Shown here piece by piece: positions 1 to 11,540 of a DNA stretch of 64,000 nucleotides. The stretch is taken from NCBI GenBank assembly GCA_028554645.1, contig JAQOOI010000078.1, forward strand, positions 62,001 through 126,000, given 5' to 3'. Under the pieces are notes generated by a model, which was not told where the DNA came from, searched no databases, and was given only the letters and a program-made list of their open reading frames with translations. This stretch comes from Omphalotus guepiniiformis. Taxonomy: Eukaryota; Basidiomycota; Agaricomycetes; Agaricales; Omphalotaceae. The translations under genes and the position numbers were made by a program. The first letter of the stretch is position 1; each line of letters begins with the position of its first letter.

Positions 1-71
1 TGAATGCTGTCTTCTTTATTCTTTATACGGGTGGGCCTGAGGTGATCGTTGCAATACTGTAGATGAACGAA

Positions 72-1212
72 TTACCGTTGTCCCTGATTTTTCTCGATCG
101 TGGAAGGTGACGGAGCGAGGCGCCACTGCAAGTCACAAATGACCAGCAAGTCAGCCGGATCCTGTTGCTGTCGATCTTTTTGTTCAACCACCTTCATCTC
201 AATCGCATTGATCTGCGTACTGACGAACATCGTAGTCACGCGCACCTCAGGAGAGCCCTAGGGAAGACTCAGAAACTGCCTCAATTGTAATCGTTTCAAT
301 AAACGACACGGCGTCTCCTATGGTCTTTTCAAATGACCTACAATTGCGACTCTCGAATGTCGTGCAGACAAGTGCTTGCAATCGAACAATAATACAATGT
401 GTACTAGGCTGCAGCGAAAGGGATTTTAATGCAAAGTGGCATGTTTGTTGAGTACAATGACCCTCAAGACCTTCGTGCTGCCGTCGACCGATATGACATG
501 CCGCAGAGCTACCCAGGGCGAGCACAGTGTTGCATTTCCGTCTGAACCATTATACAAGTCGACGCAACACAACAGTGTCATACTGATCAGATTATTCCGA
601 CCACAAAGACCACCTATCACCTGAATGGTCGGTGGCAGAGACAGGCAAAACACGACTGTGGCATCGCACACCCTCCTCACCAGGATCTCCGACTTCCGTC
701 TCCTTCTGCAGTTTAATATCAAGCCTAATACTCCTGGATTTGCACGTGAAGACGAGAAGTACACGGTTGCTTGCGGAAGCGGCGATGGATGCCAACAAGT
801 CGAATGTAATACAAGGACATGCGAAAATTCCAAGCGTCTAGTACAGATGCGGACTGATATTCACGATGATATCTCCGATGTCCTCCTTCCGCTCCTCAGA
901 AATTAGGCGGGCGGTGATACTTTCGATGAGCAAAGGGGGGATGGTAGGGGAGAACGATCTTGAGCCTATTCTGGAATTAGAACCAGAAGGACGGGAAACT
1001 GGCATTCTGGCGAAGGAGTTGCAGCTCAGCGGACCTTCAAGAACATCATAGGTGTTGTATGGCTTAGGAAACACAGGACTGCTGGGGCCTAGTTGAGTAC
1101 TTGCGAGGCGCTGAAAAATCTTGGATGTAGGAGCGTTCAAGTTCAAGGAACGGTTCGGAGTTTGAGATAGACTCGAGTCTCGACGGAGAGGGTAAGTAAT
1201 AGATCTTATCAT
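72..1212 (-). CDS. Hypothetical protein, spliced, minus strand at left edge
   Basis: I do not recognise this gene. A 124-codon open stretch starts at an ATG at 1212 and is rich in Ser/Pro/Arg. It ends in a charged segment (ITARLISEERKEDIGDII). A GT donor near 845 joins in frame to an acceptor near 777, where a coding-like segment (VLLVFTCKSRSIRLDIKLQK) follows. Another coding-like stretch runs from about 250 to a TAA at 72-74 and contains the hydrophilic run EMKVVEQKDRQQQDPADLL. The joins between about 690 and 250 could not be settled; several acceptors are possible and some run into stops. The true start may lie upstream of 1212. What is seen is codon-like composition and plausible splice sites; that all pieces form one gene is inference. 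It could also be a decayed gene. Confidence 0.35.
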
Positions 1213-2206
1213 TTTATTTCAAAAAAATCAATCGATGTTAATCGCGACAATCCTGGTCCATGGGCAGCGGGCATTATCACTTCAATAACTGCAATAGCCT
1301 GTAACAAAAGACCGACGTTAGGTGTTTTAGGCAACAGCCAGATAATGTTCGGCATATTACCTCGCCGGAAGTACTTGATGGTGTGGGATGGCCCCGTGTA
1401 CAGGTCCTATGTAGCGATCAATTGATATCAGTTGCTGTAAGCACGGACGGCGACACCTCTGAGGAAACAAGATCCTTAAAGATGCACAAAGCAATAAATC
1501 TTTGTCATTCGTCAGAAATCGTAATGGCAATCCTTTGACCTGCCAGCCGTATCGTAGGCTCAATTTGAAGCGTGCATGAATTCTGAGCGCTGAGCACCAA
1601 ATTCTACAGTTTGCATACATCCATAGCCTCTTGAATGAAGAATTTTGTACCGCAGCGGCGGCATATATTTCTGGCAAATTTCTGCCAACTTCCGGTGCGA
1701 GAAAGATATTGGTAGGGGCAGGGTAGGCGTAGAAAAAATTTCACATGGCCACACGTAGAAGAGATAACGAGCTTTTTGCGTTGTAGCAAATTGCACCTGC
1801 GTTCATGCAGAACTGCCTAGTTCTGCTGCGATTTCGTGTTTGCAGTGAAGCTTCCGAGTTGCAAGCAGAAGCGGTCATGTGATCCAGCCGAGCTTGAGCG
1901 CATAAAGTCATGGTCCATTAGCGCCAGCGGCGGCGAAGCAAATGAAACTTTTTGACTTATGCCCTGCTCGTCTAATTTTCTTTCGCTCTTCAGGAGACTC
2001 TAAGTTCTGATTCTGACAACATACACGACTCTCGTTGTGCCGTGAAACTCGTCTAAGCACTTTCTTACGGTCCGCCCGCTTCCTATCTCATGACACCCAT
2101 GCGCTTCTATGAATGTCGCTTCCCTACTGGTCGATATAAAAGCACGAAATATCTAGCAACATCAGATGAGCTTTTTCGTCTGGAATAGAGGTCTCTTCTA
2201 CGATAG
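1213..2206. other. Intergenic region upstream of the PNGase A gene
   Basis: No convincing gene. Open frames on the minus strand (1357-1796) lack coding character and family resemblance. The right end carries the promoter of the plus-strand PNGase A gene. Confidence 0.5.
2133..2142 (+). promoter_or_regulatory. TATA-like element of the PNGase A gene
   Basis: The sequence GATATAAAAG lies about 65 bp before the ATG at 2207. It is followed by a pyrimidine-rich stretch, as expected for a core promoter and short 5' leader. Confidence 0.45.
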
Positions 2207-4636
2207 ATGTTGCTGCAAGTCCTCTTTGGGGCAGTATGCCTTTGTCGTTTCATGGTCCTCGGCCAGGTGACGCCCTCGCAGCTTGAACCTCTCCTGGCTG
2301 GTTTCGCACAGAAGTCTCCTACCGATAGCGAGAGCGCACCAGAAGAACTAGAGAGACGCGTCCCGTTGTCAACAAATGACCCTACTGTCGAGCCGTTGAT
2401 TGACCTTCAAGTCTTCGCTCCTCCTGTAATTCCCCATGATGGCCCAAGTTGTCGGGTTGAGCTTCTGAAGCACAGCTTCGGTTCGTATGTTCTGTGAAAT
2501 TGGCTCGGGACGATACTCATGTTGAAGCAGGTGACGGCTCGTATGGTGCACCCACCGTCGTTCCGTATATTCCACCGATAGACGCGAGCTGTGGTGAAGT
2601 AGGGCGCTGGGCTTCCATCAGTCTCAATCTTTCAGTATCTTCGTGAGTTCTTCATGACTATTTCTGTAAAGGCTTTCATATCTTAGGCTATCCAGCATCG
2701 GCACTCAATATGATCGTCTCGGCGTTAGTAACCACTAGTTCTTGTCCAGGGCATCAAAATTGATATCATGATTCGTCAGAACATCTATCTCTCGCATGTG
2801 GAAAGTGAGTGTTCGACATATAGCTCGCATCAAGCACTCGCTGACATCCTTCCTCAGTATGGAGAACGTCTAGTGCAGAACCCACAAAAACGGGAACAAT
2901 TTGGACTACGTAAGTCTTTATGTCTTCTCAAACGTTTACGGTCAACCTGATGTTCACGAAGTATCACGGATGTTACTCATTTTACACCTCTATTTGCGCA
3001 AGAAGGAGATCTGATGATGGACTTCAGCAACATCATTTCAGCCGATTTGTAAGGCAAATTCTCTGTTGTAAACGTATATGTTGCCGCCACTCATTTCGTG
3101 AACAGACTACTAGATGGCGCCCTCAACGGTACTTTCCGTGTCTCGCCAGTCAGTCATCATTCATCTCATGCCGTTTGATCTAGTGACTTTGACCGCGACG
3201 TTTTACGCACCTACACCCGATTTTCCAACGCCCAAGACCTCAGACATCATCATTCCTTTATCAAACTTATCCCCAAATTTGACAAACTACTTCGCTCTTG
3301 ATAGCAATTTGGGAGGCTCGACGAACGTGACGCTTCCAAGTACCACAGTCGAATCCTTTGTTGAGATTGTCTGCTCTGGCAACTCGGAGGAGGAGTTTTG
3401 GTACCTAAGTAAGACTAAACACTTTATTTCCTGATGAAATACTAATTGGAATACACACAGATACCCCAGACGAGTTTGTTGACTACTTTCCTGCATCTAC
3501 TGGTATCATTGGAAAAGGGCCTTTCCGCGAAGTTCAAGTTTTAGTAGACGGCCAACTTGCGGGAGTGGCATGGCCATACGCCGTCATCTATACAGGCGGC
3601 ATTACACCTTCCAATTGGCGGCCGCTGACCTCGTATGGAGCCTACGACGCTCCGACGTACTGGATTGACATCACACCTTTTCTCCCGATTCTTCTCACTG
3701 AATCATCGCATAACATCACATTGGCCGTAGTAGGTCAGGGTACAAACCCGTCTATCAACTCGAATTGGTTCGTCTCTGGAAGTGTTCACATTCGCAACGG
3801 CACCTCGAGGACGACGGGGAAGATGACGATATACGATGTACCGGACCCGAATATCAAGACGACAGGTAGTGTCAGCTCAGGAAACACTACTGTGTCGACT
3901 GTAGTCACTGCGCATAGGGAGCTTAAAATCGAAAGCGAACTCACGACCTCAGAGGGGAAGAAGACAGTCAGCTTCACTCAGTCGCTTGACTACGTCAATG
4001 TAGCTACCTATGTCGACGAGGGCTGGATACAGGTAGCTATCAATTTCTTCGTGTGGCTGGATCTGCTTAGCTGACAGAACGTAACGCACAGTGGGCGAAT
4101 CAAACAACTATTGGGACGACGGCATCCAAGCATAATGATGTTGAAGTGCTCAACGACGCCTTTGACTATTCAATTGATGTCTACTCCAACTATTCACTTT
4201 ATAGCGAGGAATTCGGCGAGTTAATGATTATTTCACATGCTATCATCACTCTCACTCATTTTACGACACTGGCGTTTCAGGCGAGTATGGCTCTGAGATA
4301 CATCAATCATACCTCCGTGCACTTCTTCCCCCAACAGCACCGTACCGCGCCATTCGATCCGTTCAGCACGCGCAAGGTTGGGTAGGAATGGACAATTGGC
4401 CTGGCCTTCATCACGCTATCAACGGTACTGGTTCAACGGAGCAAACGTTTGCGTACATAGACGGAAGGAATCAGACGTATTTCCGAGAATTGTCTGCGAA
4501 GAACGATGGATGGGTTAGCGATAGTGTATGGGGCACGTTGAGGGATGCTAACCCTCCTGTGCCTGAGAACCAGATATTTGGTCCTCAAGGTGGTCCCGGT
4601 TTTAGGAGGTCAGTGGTTGGACGTGTGCAGAAGTGA
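2207..4636 (+). CDS. Secreted PNGase A family amidase (peptide-N4-(N-acetyl-beta-glucosaminyl)asparagine amidase A)
   Basis: The predicted enzyme removes N-glycans by hydrolysing the GlcNAc-Asn bond, acting in the secretory pathway or outside the cell. Residues 1-20 form a signal peptide (MLLQVLFGAVCLCRFMVLGQ). Family landmarks follow in order: PPVIPHDGPSCRVELLKHSFG, a YDRL segment, IYLSHVEIWRTS, VTHFTPLFAQEGDLMMDFSN, LDGALNGTF and TATFYAPTPDF. The C-terminal part has GSTEQTFAYIDGRNQTYF, SAKNDGWVSDSVWGTLRD and ENQIFGPQGGPGFRR. My model has 11 exons: 2207-2480, 2531-2642, 2696-2723, 2780-2804, 2858-2909, 2962-3048, 3106-3137, 3184-3408, 3461-4032, 4092-4215, 4281-4636. It gives 628 residues with all phases closed. 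There are many N-glycosylation sequons. The last intron must be GC-AG (donor GCGAGT) to keep frame. Family assignment is strong; exact small exons are less certain. Confidence 0.88.
4216..4280 (+). other. Probable GC-AG intron in the PNGase A gene
   Basis: The exon before it ends TTCG and the exon after it begins GCGAGTATGG. Only removal of 65 bp keeps the conserved frame (YSEEFG to EYGSEIHQSY). The same GGCGAGT heptamer sits at both ends, so the register with an AG acceptor has donor GC. A standard GT donor at 4220 shifts the frame. Confidence 0.6.
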
Positions 4637-4699
4637 TGGGTGTTTTGGTTCTCAGCTGCTGGACCATGGTTCACTTTCTTGGTCTGTACGGTTGTGCGT

Positions 4700-4741
4700 A
4701 ACAGACTGGGTTCGTGTGCGAACAGACTGGGTTCGTGTGCG
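4700..4741. repeat. Exact 21 bp tandem duplication
   Basis: The unit AACAGACTGGGTTCGTGTGCG occurs twice head to tail just after the PNGase A stop, followed by a degenerate partial copy (GCAGACGGATCA). Confidence 0.85.
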
Positions 4742-6724
4742 GCAGACGGATCAGCGAGAAGGTAGACTATTCGCACGGCCCTCAGCTCGCTAGGCTTCCC
4801 GACCAAATTTGGCCCATTTCTTGCTTGCTTTGACATCTTCTTAGTACCTACCTCTCAAAATTGCCTAGTGATTTAGTTATCACCCTTTCAGAGTGGAAGC
4901 AAAGACACTTTCATTTAAAATCTTGTATGGTTAAGCCTGGCGTGATGGCCAAAACTCTCTTCGCACATTGCATAAAGCGCGATAATCATAAGTATAGACG
5001 TGAGCTAGCATATATCAATCAATGCCACCTGGGCGTCAGTCTACGTATATAGCTGGATGTCGGCTGGACGGGACTGCTTGTTGTGTCAGTTGACACTGAG
5101 CCCGAAAGGAGACTTGCGCTTGCACTTGCACTTGCTGTTCCGATGATTGCTCTTGGTAAACGGACTTCCGTCGCGAGTCGTTCAGGTGCCGGTTTCTATC
5201 TCGTTCGTCAGTACATGATGGAAACACTGGCTTCAGCGAATGCTGTAACCGATTCCGATAAGAGCTACCGTAGTAGGGTTATATACCCACGTCAGAACGA
5301 CACGGCTTTCCGCAAAGGGCGGCTGAGCCAAGCCTGAGCACTTTCCGTGCGGTAGAGTCATCTTCATCCCTTCTCGGCACGGCTTTGACCACGAAATGAT
5401 GAAAGGGACCAAGAAAATCAATCTACAAATTCAACTGTCAGATTATCACAATCATATACATATATGTACGTTGCGCAATTTTGAGATCATATACAGCCCA
5501 TCATCAGTAACCGGCAATCGCATAGACATAAATGAACGCTGAGGGTGTAGGGCAAAGATGTACCGATATCGATGGCATGGCGTCCTTTCATGCACAATCA
5601 AACATGGTCCGTTGAGGATAGAAAGCGGAAACGATATATGCTTACAGTATTTCACTGCATTGAGCCAGATTGAGCCCTGTCTCTCTTTCACCTGTAATAC
5701 TGTAGTTGATTAGCTCGGCGTGGAGCAACAGCACATCTAGAACGCATACCTTTTGAGATCAAACTGAAAATCCAAATTAAAGAGAGTTCAATCAGAAAAG
5801 AGGGCCAAAGGGAGGCCTGAGGAAGACAAAGAATTTCTCTTGCAACCGTTTCCTGAGCGAACCCTCGCCGCGATAGAGGAGACTATAGGGTACGAAAGGT
5901 GTTTCTATCGTAACTTTTTTTTAATGACAAGCTTGAAAAAGATCGTAATCTGCCGGAGCAGTTGAACTGTCCACACCATATCAGTCAGTACCGACCAAAC
6001 CCTGGCCGCATGCCCGCAGCATAATCACTCGGCAAATGCTTGTGCACTGGGCAATGAAAGATGTTTTCTGATTTTTTCAGAATTTAGAAGTGCTTGGTTA
6101 TCTTGGGACGACACTGACCTGGTGCCAAGTTATAGCGTGTGGCATTTGAGAGCGACATTGACCTTTCATCGATGGCAGTTCATGTGTAGAGAAAGGTTTT
6201 TCAAAACGGGTTTTCTGCCACCCATCGTGATCATTGGGAGAGAATGGTGCCCAGACGCGTTTCAATGGCCAGGGCACTACTCGCGTATGTTTCACAAAGG
6301 CCATTGTTGGCCTTTATGTATGCGACCCCGACAGAATGAACCAGAACGTTCTGCAAAGCACTGTAGGATCGGTGTGTCCCCTTGGCATGAGGTAAACATT
6401 GTCCGTTTCATCAAGAACTGATATTTCTCGCAAGAGATGAAAATGTTATTGAACCTGATTATGGAGATGATCATCGTTGTAAGGAGAAAGGAACATGCGG
6501 ACGAGGACAACGACGGTCGAGCAAAGTCCGATCGGGGCAGGATCGGAGGCGGAATCTAATTGCGCAAAGGAGCGGCATTACGGCATCATGGTAAACTTTA
6601 CTTGCCGAATTCGTGCCGTAGTTTATAGCGGGTGTTTGTTATCCAACCTTTCTGCTCATCGCGCCGAACGACGAGAGATGTCCCGCTTGGTGTCTAGGTT
6701 TTCGCGAAAATTTTATGGACAATT

Positions 6725-6735
6725 TGCTTATATAT
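6725..6735 (+). promoter_or_regulatory. TATA-like element of the MFS gene
   Basis: TTGCTTATATATGTAGC lies about 50-55 bp upstream of the ATG at 6785 and precedes a pyrimidine-rich leader (CCCCCTCCCCTTTTCTCC). Confidence 0.45.
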
Positions 6736-6784
6736 GTAGCGTCCATGCCTCGGTGTCCTCAAATCCCCCTCCCCTTTTCTCCTC

Positions 6785-8968
6785 ATGTCGTCCCCTAAAG
6801 AGGATCAGTCCTCTCATGTACATTATCCCCCTCATCTTCCGAATCCGCCCCCTGCTACGACGCCTGAAGATGCTTCTGCTGCTACGACTATTGCTCCAGA
6901 TAACGAGCTCACTCTTATGCGAAGCATAACTCACGACTCGACTCGTGGTGATCTGAGTAGGCCTTCACATGCATACACAGACGAGTTTCGTGGTATCAGT
7001 AAATCCGGTTATGTCAAGTTTGTGGACGCGCTTCAGCCCGTCCTGGAAGGTTTGCCTGAAGGACACACCCTGAGGGGAGATCCTGAGAAGGCAGAAAAGA
7101 TTAGAGACCTCTACCTGGTCGCATGGCTTCCGAACGACCCTGAGGATCCCCGAAATTGGAGCCGACTGTGGCGTTGGTGTAAGTTGATGTTGTCGTAAGG
7201 AAAATCTATCTTGATTCTAATTCTTAACTCGACAGATCTTACTGGGTTGTCTGCAATTGCCGTCATTAGTGTTGCTTTTGGTAGTGCAGTTATAACGGGA
7301 GATTTTGGTGGAATAGAACGTGATCTTCATGTTGGTGCGTCTGAAGTAGCACGTGCCTAATACCAGTACTAACAGCTTTGACATTCAGGCGAGGTTGTCA
7401 CTGCCCTTAGTGTATCCCTCATGGTCGTTGGATTTGGGTGAGTATATTCCATACTCCATCAATCAAAGACTTAAAGAGATTGTTTGAAACAGTATTGGCC
7501 CATTAATAATATCACCTCTCTCCGAGCTTTACGGTCGCCGGCCACTTTGGATAATACCCAGTGCAGTTTATATCAGTAAGTTCCTGTTTATTGCGAGTTC
7601 CATGTGCTCAGAAGCTGACTTCGATTCCAGTCTTCTGTATTGGAACTGCTCTCGCAAAAAATATCGAGACTCTCCTGATCTGTCGATTTTTCTGTGGTAT
7701 CTTTGCTTCCGGCCCTTTGACCCTAGCAGGTGGCACAATCAGTGACATCTGGGACAACAATGAACGTGGTTTCGCTATTGCCTTGTTTGCTGCCGCTCCA
7801 TACGGTGGCGCTGCTTTAGGACCACTTGTCGGTGTACGTTCATTCTTCACTTGTTGAAACGGTTCAGGGAAGCTGATCTAGTGTTACAGGGATTTATTGG
7901 CGTAACTGTCGGATGGCGATGGATTATGTGGGTCAACATGATATTCGCTGGCGTCGTGACACTTTTCTGTCTCACCATACCTGAAACCTACGCTCCGGTT
8001 ATTCTTCGCCAGCGTGCGCAGAAGATGCGCGCGAAAACTGGCCGCGAGGACATTGTCACCGAGCAGGAAATCTTCAAAGTCTCATTCAAAGACCTGTTGA
8101 CAGATACACTTATTAGACCTTTCGGTACGCAGTCATAACATTCATACAAGTATTGATCTCGTACTAAGTGATGATTTTAGAAATGCTCGCAACTGAGCCT
8201 ATTCTCCTTCTTATGTCGCTCTTTATCTCTCTCATCTACGGACTACTTTACGCATTTTTCTTCTCATTCCCCGTCGTCTTTGGTGGCGATTATGGATTCA
8301 ACGACGCCATCACCGGTCTCATGTTCTGCTCTATCTTCATCGGGCTATTTATCGCACTTCTCGTCACGCCGCTGCTCGAGAAAAACTATCTCAAAAGGGC
8401 AGCATCCAAAGGCGGACGTGCGGATCCCGAAGATCGGTTAGTTGGTTGTATGCTCGCTGCACCTGCAGTACCGATAGCATTGTTTATATTCGGCTGGACA
8501 AGTCCACCCGCCGTCATGCCTGGCGGTGGAAATTGGGTTGGTCCTTGCAGTTCGGGTATTGCTTTCGGTTTTGGCAGTACGTCTTCTCTCTTCTAAGTTC
8601 CTTTTTTTTTCGTAAAATCTAACCGCTCTCCTATTCTAGTGGTTATTATCTACTTCTCCGCCAATGCGTACATCATCGATTGTTACCCAGGATTCGTCGC
8701 ATCTGCTCTCGCCGGAAAGACTGTTATTCGTTCTGGTGCAGGTGCTGCGATGCCGTTGTTCATTGCTCAAATGTTCCATGGACTGGGCAATGGCTGGGCT
8801 GCTTCTCTCCTCGGTTTCGTTTCTTTAGCCATGGTATGTTATATGTCTCAACCAAACCAGAAGGACGATAAACTGACCATGCTTTGGGTATAGGTTCCCA
8901 TTCCTTGGCTGTTTTACTATTACGGCCGTGCTATTCGCGCCAAATCAAAACGTGCTTCAACTGCTTAG
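6785..8968 (+). CDS. Major facilitator superfamily transporter, DHA1-like
   Basis: Integral membrane transporter, probably an H+ antiporter of the fungal drug/polyamine (DHA1) type at the plasma membrane. The first ~115 residues are hydrophilic and cytosolic, ending in the family-typical NDPEDPRNWSR just before TM1. MFS signatures follow: SPLSELYGRRPLWI (motif A after TM2), CRFFCGIFASGPLTLAGGTISDIW, the TM5 antiporter-type segment APYGGAALGPLVG, and GWRWIMWVN. The C-terminal half has further hydrophobic helices and ends near WLFYYYGRAIRAKSKR. Nine exons fit in phase: 6785-7178, 7236-7334, 7389-7437, 7493-7575, 7631-7833, 7890-8124, 8181-8576, 8640-8833, 8894-8968. They give 575 residues. Substrate cannot be told from sequence. 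Confidence 0.9.
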
Positions 8969-9230
8969 ATATCTTCTTAGATTTTCGTAGATACATTGCT
9001 TTTCCTTGCTATCGTATTGCTCATTGTATAGACTAAGGAGGAATCTCTTTAAAATTCATAGATCTCGTTTCCGTCTATACTTATAATTACTCTACTACAC
9101 ATCTGGACAATTTTCGTTCAAGCTAGTTCTTTCAGTTTTACGGGACAACAGGTTGCCTTGCAGACACATCTTCCATAGACCGCATTGCTACGATCACATT
9201 TTTGTATCGATATACATTTTTTTCCTCAAT

Positions 9231-11386
9231 CTAACTTCTGCCCCACCATCCGCCCAATAAACTACTTAAGCCACCTCTCGAAGATGCCGATGTTTCAGGC
9301 TCCGGCGTAGCACTTCTGGACTCTGCTTCAATCGCCGACCGACTCGCAACAGACTTTTTCGGCGCAGGCGCCGCCACGACCGTTGGCTGCTGAGGAGTCT
9401 GTCGTACAGACCCCTGTGAAGGCGGAGGAGCAGGTGCCCTCCCGGCTCTCTCCTGCAGTCTATCCATATCCAATTCGACATAGTTCAACGCGATGTTGAA
9501 GAAAAGAGGCTTCTTGTACTTCTTTCTCGCCTCCTCGCTGGTGTCGAGGGAACCACCATTATAAGCAAACCATTCACGTTTGAATTCTAGGTTGGCGTTG
9601 TTTATGGATGTTTCAAGGTTAGTGGTGTCAGTGGGGGTGAGAGGATAGAAGGGTGAAGGGTTAGATGAAATGACATCGGTGGAGGAGAGGGAGAGGGATT
9701 GCTTGGTCTCGCGAATCTGAATGGAAGCGTGTTGGAGAAGGATCAGCGCTTCAGCGTACTTCTTGACAGGGACGTAGCACCGAGCGAGGTCGAGACATCT
9801 TGCAAAAGAACGATTAGATACCGTGTGAGAGGACAGATATCAAAAACTTACCTGCGAGCTTTCGTATAGGATATCCTTGCGTCCACTGCCGACGTCAGAT
9901 CTGGACTGTCGTCAACAATGCTTAGGGCGCGCATCTGATTAAGACTCTGAAGGATCGTGTCAAGGAGCTTCACCACTGCGGGGAAGAGTCTGCTATCAAC
10001 TTGAGGATCGGTGCGAGACTTGGGTGTCGATGGTTGAGCTTGAGAAACCAAGGCAGCTACGAGAAGCAAGTCACGTTGGATGCGCCGGGAGAGCAGTTGA
10101 TACACTATGTAGGTGTGTACAAATTGAATGTCTCGGGATCCGCTAGCTACGCTGGAATTGGCGGCGCCAGATGACTGCAGATTATAATGAGTAAGTTCCA
10201 ACGACGCAAGATTTCATATGAGCACAGTACCTGCTGCGCTTCTGATAATTTCCTGGCAACCTCTTCTGCGTCGCTCAGCGCTAAAAGGATCGCATCATAT
10301 GCCGCGACACCCTTCTTGCCACTGTTACCCTTGATTGGCTTTGCATCGCTTGAAGAACTCTGAAGTTTCTTCTCCGCTTGTTGTACCTTCAGCAGTACAT
10401 CCACCAGCTCAGGATTCCGCACAGGGATAGGTTCGCCTTCCCACATGAGCGTTTCCAGTTTCTGCAGCACTTCGCCTTTCCCTGCAGCTATCTCATCCTT
10501 GAACTTGGCAATGATCTCATCACATCCTTCCACCAATTCATTCCTATGTTTTTGGGAAACCTCGGCAACTATTCCATCGATATCATACGCTTTAGCCCTT
10601 CCCAGCTCGTGAGCGCAGTACCGAACCTCAGGACCAATCTCGTCAGAGAACAACGTCGCCAGAGCTTGATCACGACTAGTGGCAGCGTTATTGGTTAGTT
10701 CATCAAGTAAGGTTCGCGCGACGCTAAGCTGCATCAAGGCATCCTCGAATTCGTCCCTGTACCGAAGAAAGCGACCATTTAGAATGAGGGTATAGATCGT
10801 GACCTCGAGAAGATTGCTAGCGGAAAGCCGAGATGACTTGTATAAAGCTTGGCAGAGCGAGAGAAGTTGTGTAGCCCAGTTTACGCTGCGACGGAATCGC
10901 CCCGTCGCGTGGTGTCGAATCGAGCTGGCGTTCTCCGAGTTTGCAGGTTTGAGGGTAAGAGATATGAGGTCTTGGGAGTATGCCCAAGCCCGTTCAGCTT
11001 CCAATAATAGTAGCTGAAGACTATGTGATAGATTAGTGCTGCGTTTCTGACTATAAAGCTGCGATTCACATACTGCCCGTCTTTCAAAGTGTCCGGGTTC
11101 AAAGGTGGAAGCTTCTTGAAATCGCGTCCTTTGCCATGTGTCAATTTGAGAGTAGATCTCAAGCGATGAGTTCTGTTTCCGCAGTGCTTTCTGTGTGCTT
11201 TTAGTCAATAACATCTGCCTTGAGGCTCGGGTAAAACACCAGACCTGTATCGTTCATAGTCATGATACCGAAGCCCATACGTGCTTCGTTGCTCGTTAGC
11301 TATAAGTAAGGCTGGAAATACATTGAATATCATGTATAGCTCATGAATAGAGGATTTTTACCTCTGAAATTGACCTTTTCTGACAT
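9231..11386 (-). CDS. SRP68: Signal recognition particle subunit SRP68
   Basis: SRP68 binds 7SL RNA and pairs with SRP72 in the particle that targets nascent secretory proteins to the ER. The N-terminal RNA-binding part shows the family pattern: NEQRSTYGLRYHDYERYR, then KHCGNRTHRLRSTLKLTHGK, DFKKLPPL, then LQLLLLEAERAWAYSQDL. Helical repeat-type sequence follows. The C-terminal region (VELDMDRLQERAG) ends in a Pro/Ala/Ser-rich tail. Minus-strand exons in order: 11386-11362, 11311-11245, 11190-11074, 11020-10231, 10174-9852, 9798-9231. They total 629 residues, the usual length for SRP68 (human about 627). The start gives MSEKVNFR followed by a phase-1 intron. It is head-to-head with GET3 only 154 bp away. 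Confidence 0.93.
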
Positions 11387-11540
11387 CAATGGTAAGAATG
11401 AACGAGAATATTCTTGAGGGCTTGAGATGAAAGTGGAAAGTTTGAGACGAAAGAACGAGGCAAACAAAACACGTCGGTCTTCAAAGCTTCCATTTACAGT
11501 TACTTTACCGCCTTTTACTTACACCTTCCTACACATTTCA
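11387..11540. promoter_or_regulatory. Short bidirectional promoter region, SRP68/GET3
   Basis: The two start codons are separated by 154 bp with no other gene between them, so both promoters must share or overlap this stretch. No clear TATA box is seen on either side; pyrimidine tracts lie before the GET3 ATG. Confidence 0.5.

Larger units (their letters stand above)
4637..6784. other. Intergenic region between PNGase A and MFS genes
   Basis: About 2.1 kb without a supportable gene. Apart from a 21 bp tandem duplication at 4700-4741 and promoter-like sequence near 6725-6735, I see nothing. The open frames here (such as 6122-6421 plus) show no family resemblance. Confidence 0.5.

Noticed and set aside
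6122..6421. 99-codon plus-strand frame upstream of the MFS gene
   Set aside because: Composition rich in Arg/Trp/His/Cys as in random frames; no splice partner or known motif.
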